Source: Aeromicrobium sp. PE09-221 (GTDB taxonomy: Bacteria; Actinomycetota; Actinomycetes; Propionibacteriales; Nocardioidaceae). From it: a stretch of DNA of 39,323 nt. The notes beneath the pieces were generated by a model, which was given only the letters and a program-made list of their open reading frames with translations, searched no databases and was not told the origin of the DNA. Numbering within the stretch: position 1 is the stretch's first letter; each line of letters starts with the position of its first letter. The position numbers were made by a program, and so were the translations under genes. Positions 38,956 to 39,323 of the stretch are shown here, in pieces. The stretch lies in assembly GCF_002174305.1 (NCBI RefSeq), contig NZ_MIJB01000011.1, positions 1-39,323 on the forward strand, in the 5' to 3' direction.

Positions 38956-39195
38956 TGAGGAACGAACTGGTGACAGGTGTGGTTTAGGCCGCGAGGGTGA
39001 GCGGCTCGGCCAGCTTGGACTCGAACTCGATGGGGGTCAAGCCGCCGAGGGAGTCCTGGGCTCGTTGCCGGTGATACTTCCGCTCGATCCAGACGACGAT
39101 GGCGAGCCGCAGATCCTGCCGGGTGGTCCACCGCTGCTGGTTGAGGACGTTGGTCTGCAGGAGCGACCAGAAGCTCTCCATCGCTGCGTTGATGC
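38956..39195 (-). mobile_element. 3' end of an IS3-family element (transposase fragment)
   Basis: The end begins TGAGGAACGAACTGGTGACA at 38956, consistent with IS3-type TG termini. The minus-strand frame ends at TAA 38984 and reads NAAMESFWSLLQTNVLN, RLAIVVWIERKYHRQRAQ and LGGLTPIEFESKLAE, the C-terminal part of an IS3 OrfB integrase including the last catalytic Glu (AMESFW). Homology is lost upstream of about 39195, so the element is truncated. Confidence 0.82.
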
Positions 39196-39323
39196 TCCTA
39201 TATCCGTCAGACGCAGCGGGCGCGGAGGGCGTCGCGGATCGGGGCGCATTGCCGCCCAGAGATAAAACAACTCTACATACAACACAGGTAATGTCAGGAC
39301 ACGACCACACGTCTATACAATAA
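39196..39323. other. Unassigned right end, AT-richer
   Basis: The first part is GC-rich (gcgggcgcggagggcgtcgc). The last 65 or so bases are clearly AT-richer (ataaaacaactctacataca...) than anything else in the window. No gene, repeat or IS end can be named. It could be a further mobile-DNA scrap or a sequence-assembly edge. Confidence 0.3.

Noticed and set aside
38677..38958. 93-codon plus-strand frame rich in Val, Gly and Ala
   Set aside because: It is the reverse of the serine-recombinase remnant, which has recognisable family sequence.

Overview
The window is a piece of a high-GC actinobacterial chromosome. The evidence is the many GTG starts, the complete 14-gene nuo operon with actinobacterial-style tails on NuoE and NuoH, menaquinone genes beside it, and a DUF2520-panC-panD-coaX cluster in the order known from mycobacteria and relatives. 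I cannot place it below phylum level; all functional calls rest on motifs read by eye.

Positions 1-19904 are a respiratory core. A partial gene end and rarD lie on the plus strand. Facing them, a minus-strand operon runs nuoA to nuoN (17676 down to 2087) and ends in a polyprenyl diphosphate synthase (2064-1078). Almost every junction is an ATGA, GTGA or TGATG overlap. The exception is nuoC-nuoD, where a 31-codon mini-ORF made from a partial copy of the nuoC 3' end sits between them, itself joined by ATGA overlaps on both sides. Two CRP/FNR-like palindromes lie upstream of nuoA. menG lies upstream on the same strand and menF diverges from it, so menaquinone head-group, methylation and side-chain genes all flank complex I, the enzyme that uses menaquinone.

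Positions 19905-25017 are accessory DNA: a small hypothetical membrane protein, remnants of ISL3-family and IS30-family elements, and a 2.6 kb cassette of a secreted amidase-signature protein translationally coupled to a divergent sortase. Left ends of two ISL3-type elements in inverted orientation bracket the cassette. The amidase has three perfect 30-bp repeats coding a Pro-Glu stalk and an unusual sorting signal (SVNTG). The sortase keeps His and Cys but shows no Arg after the Cys.

Positions 25018-34097 hold a small membrane protein, a divergent LysR regulator, and a tightly coupled six-gene operon: Tat-type lipoprotein substrate-binding protein, two permeases, a fused double ATPase, an S15/CocE-type hydrolase and a TetR regulator. 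A perfect 28-bp palindrome sits just upstream of the first gene and is the likely TetR operator. The operon looks like an import-and-hydrolyse system for an unknown peptide-, amide- or ester-like compound.

Positions 34071-38370 (minus strand) carry an acyltransferase, a Uma2-family protein, and coaX, panD, panC and a DUF2520 dehydrogenase-like gene (pantothenate/CoA synthesis). The end of the window has tRNA-Lys(TTT) with a terminator hairpin, the C-terminal remnant of a serine recombinase whose frame runs into the tRNA, an IS3-family fragment cutting that remnant, and about 120 unassigned AT-richer bases.
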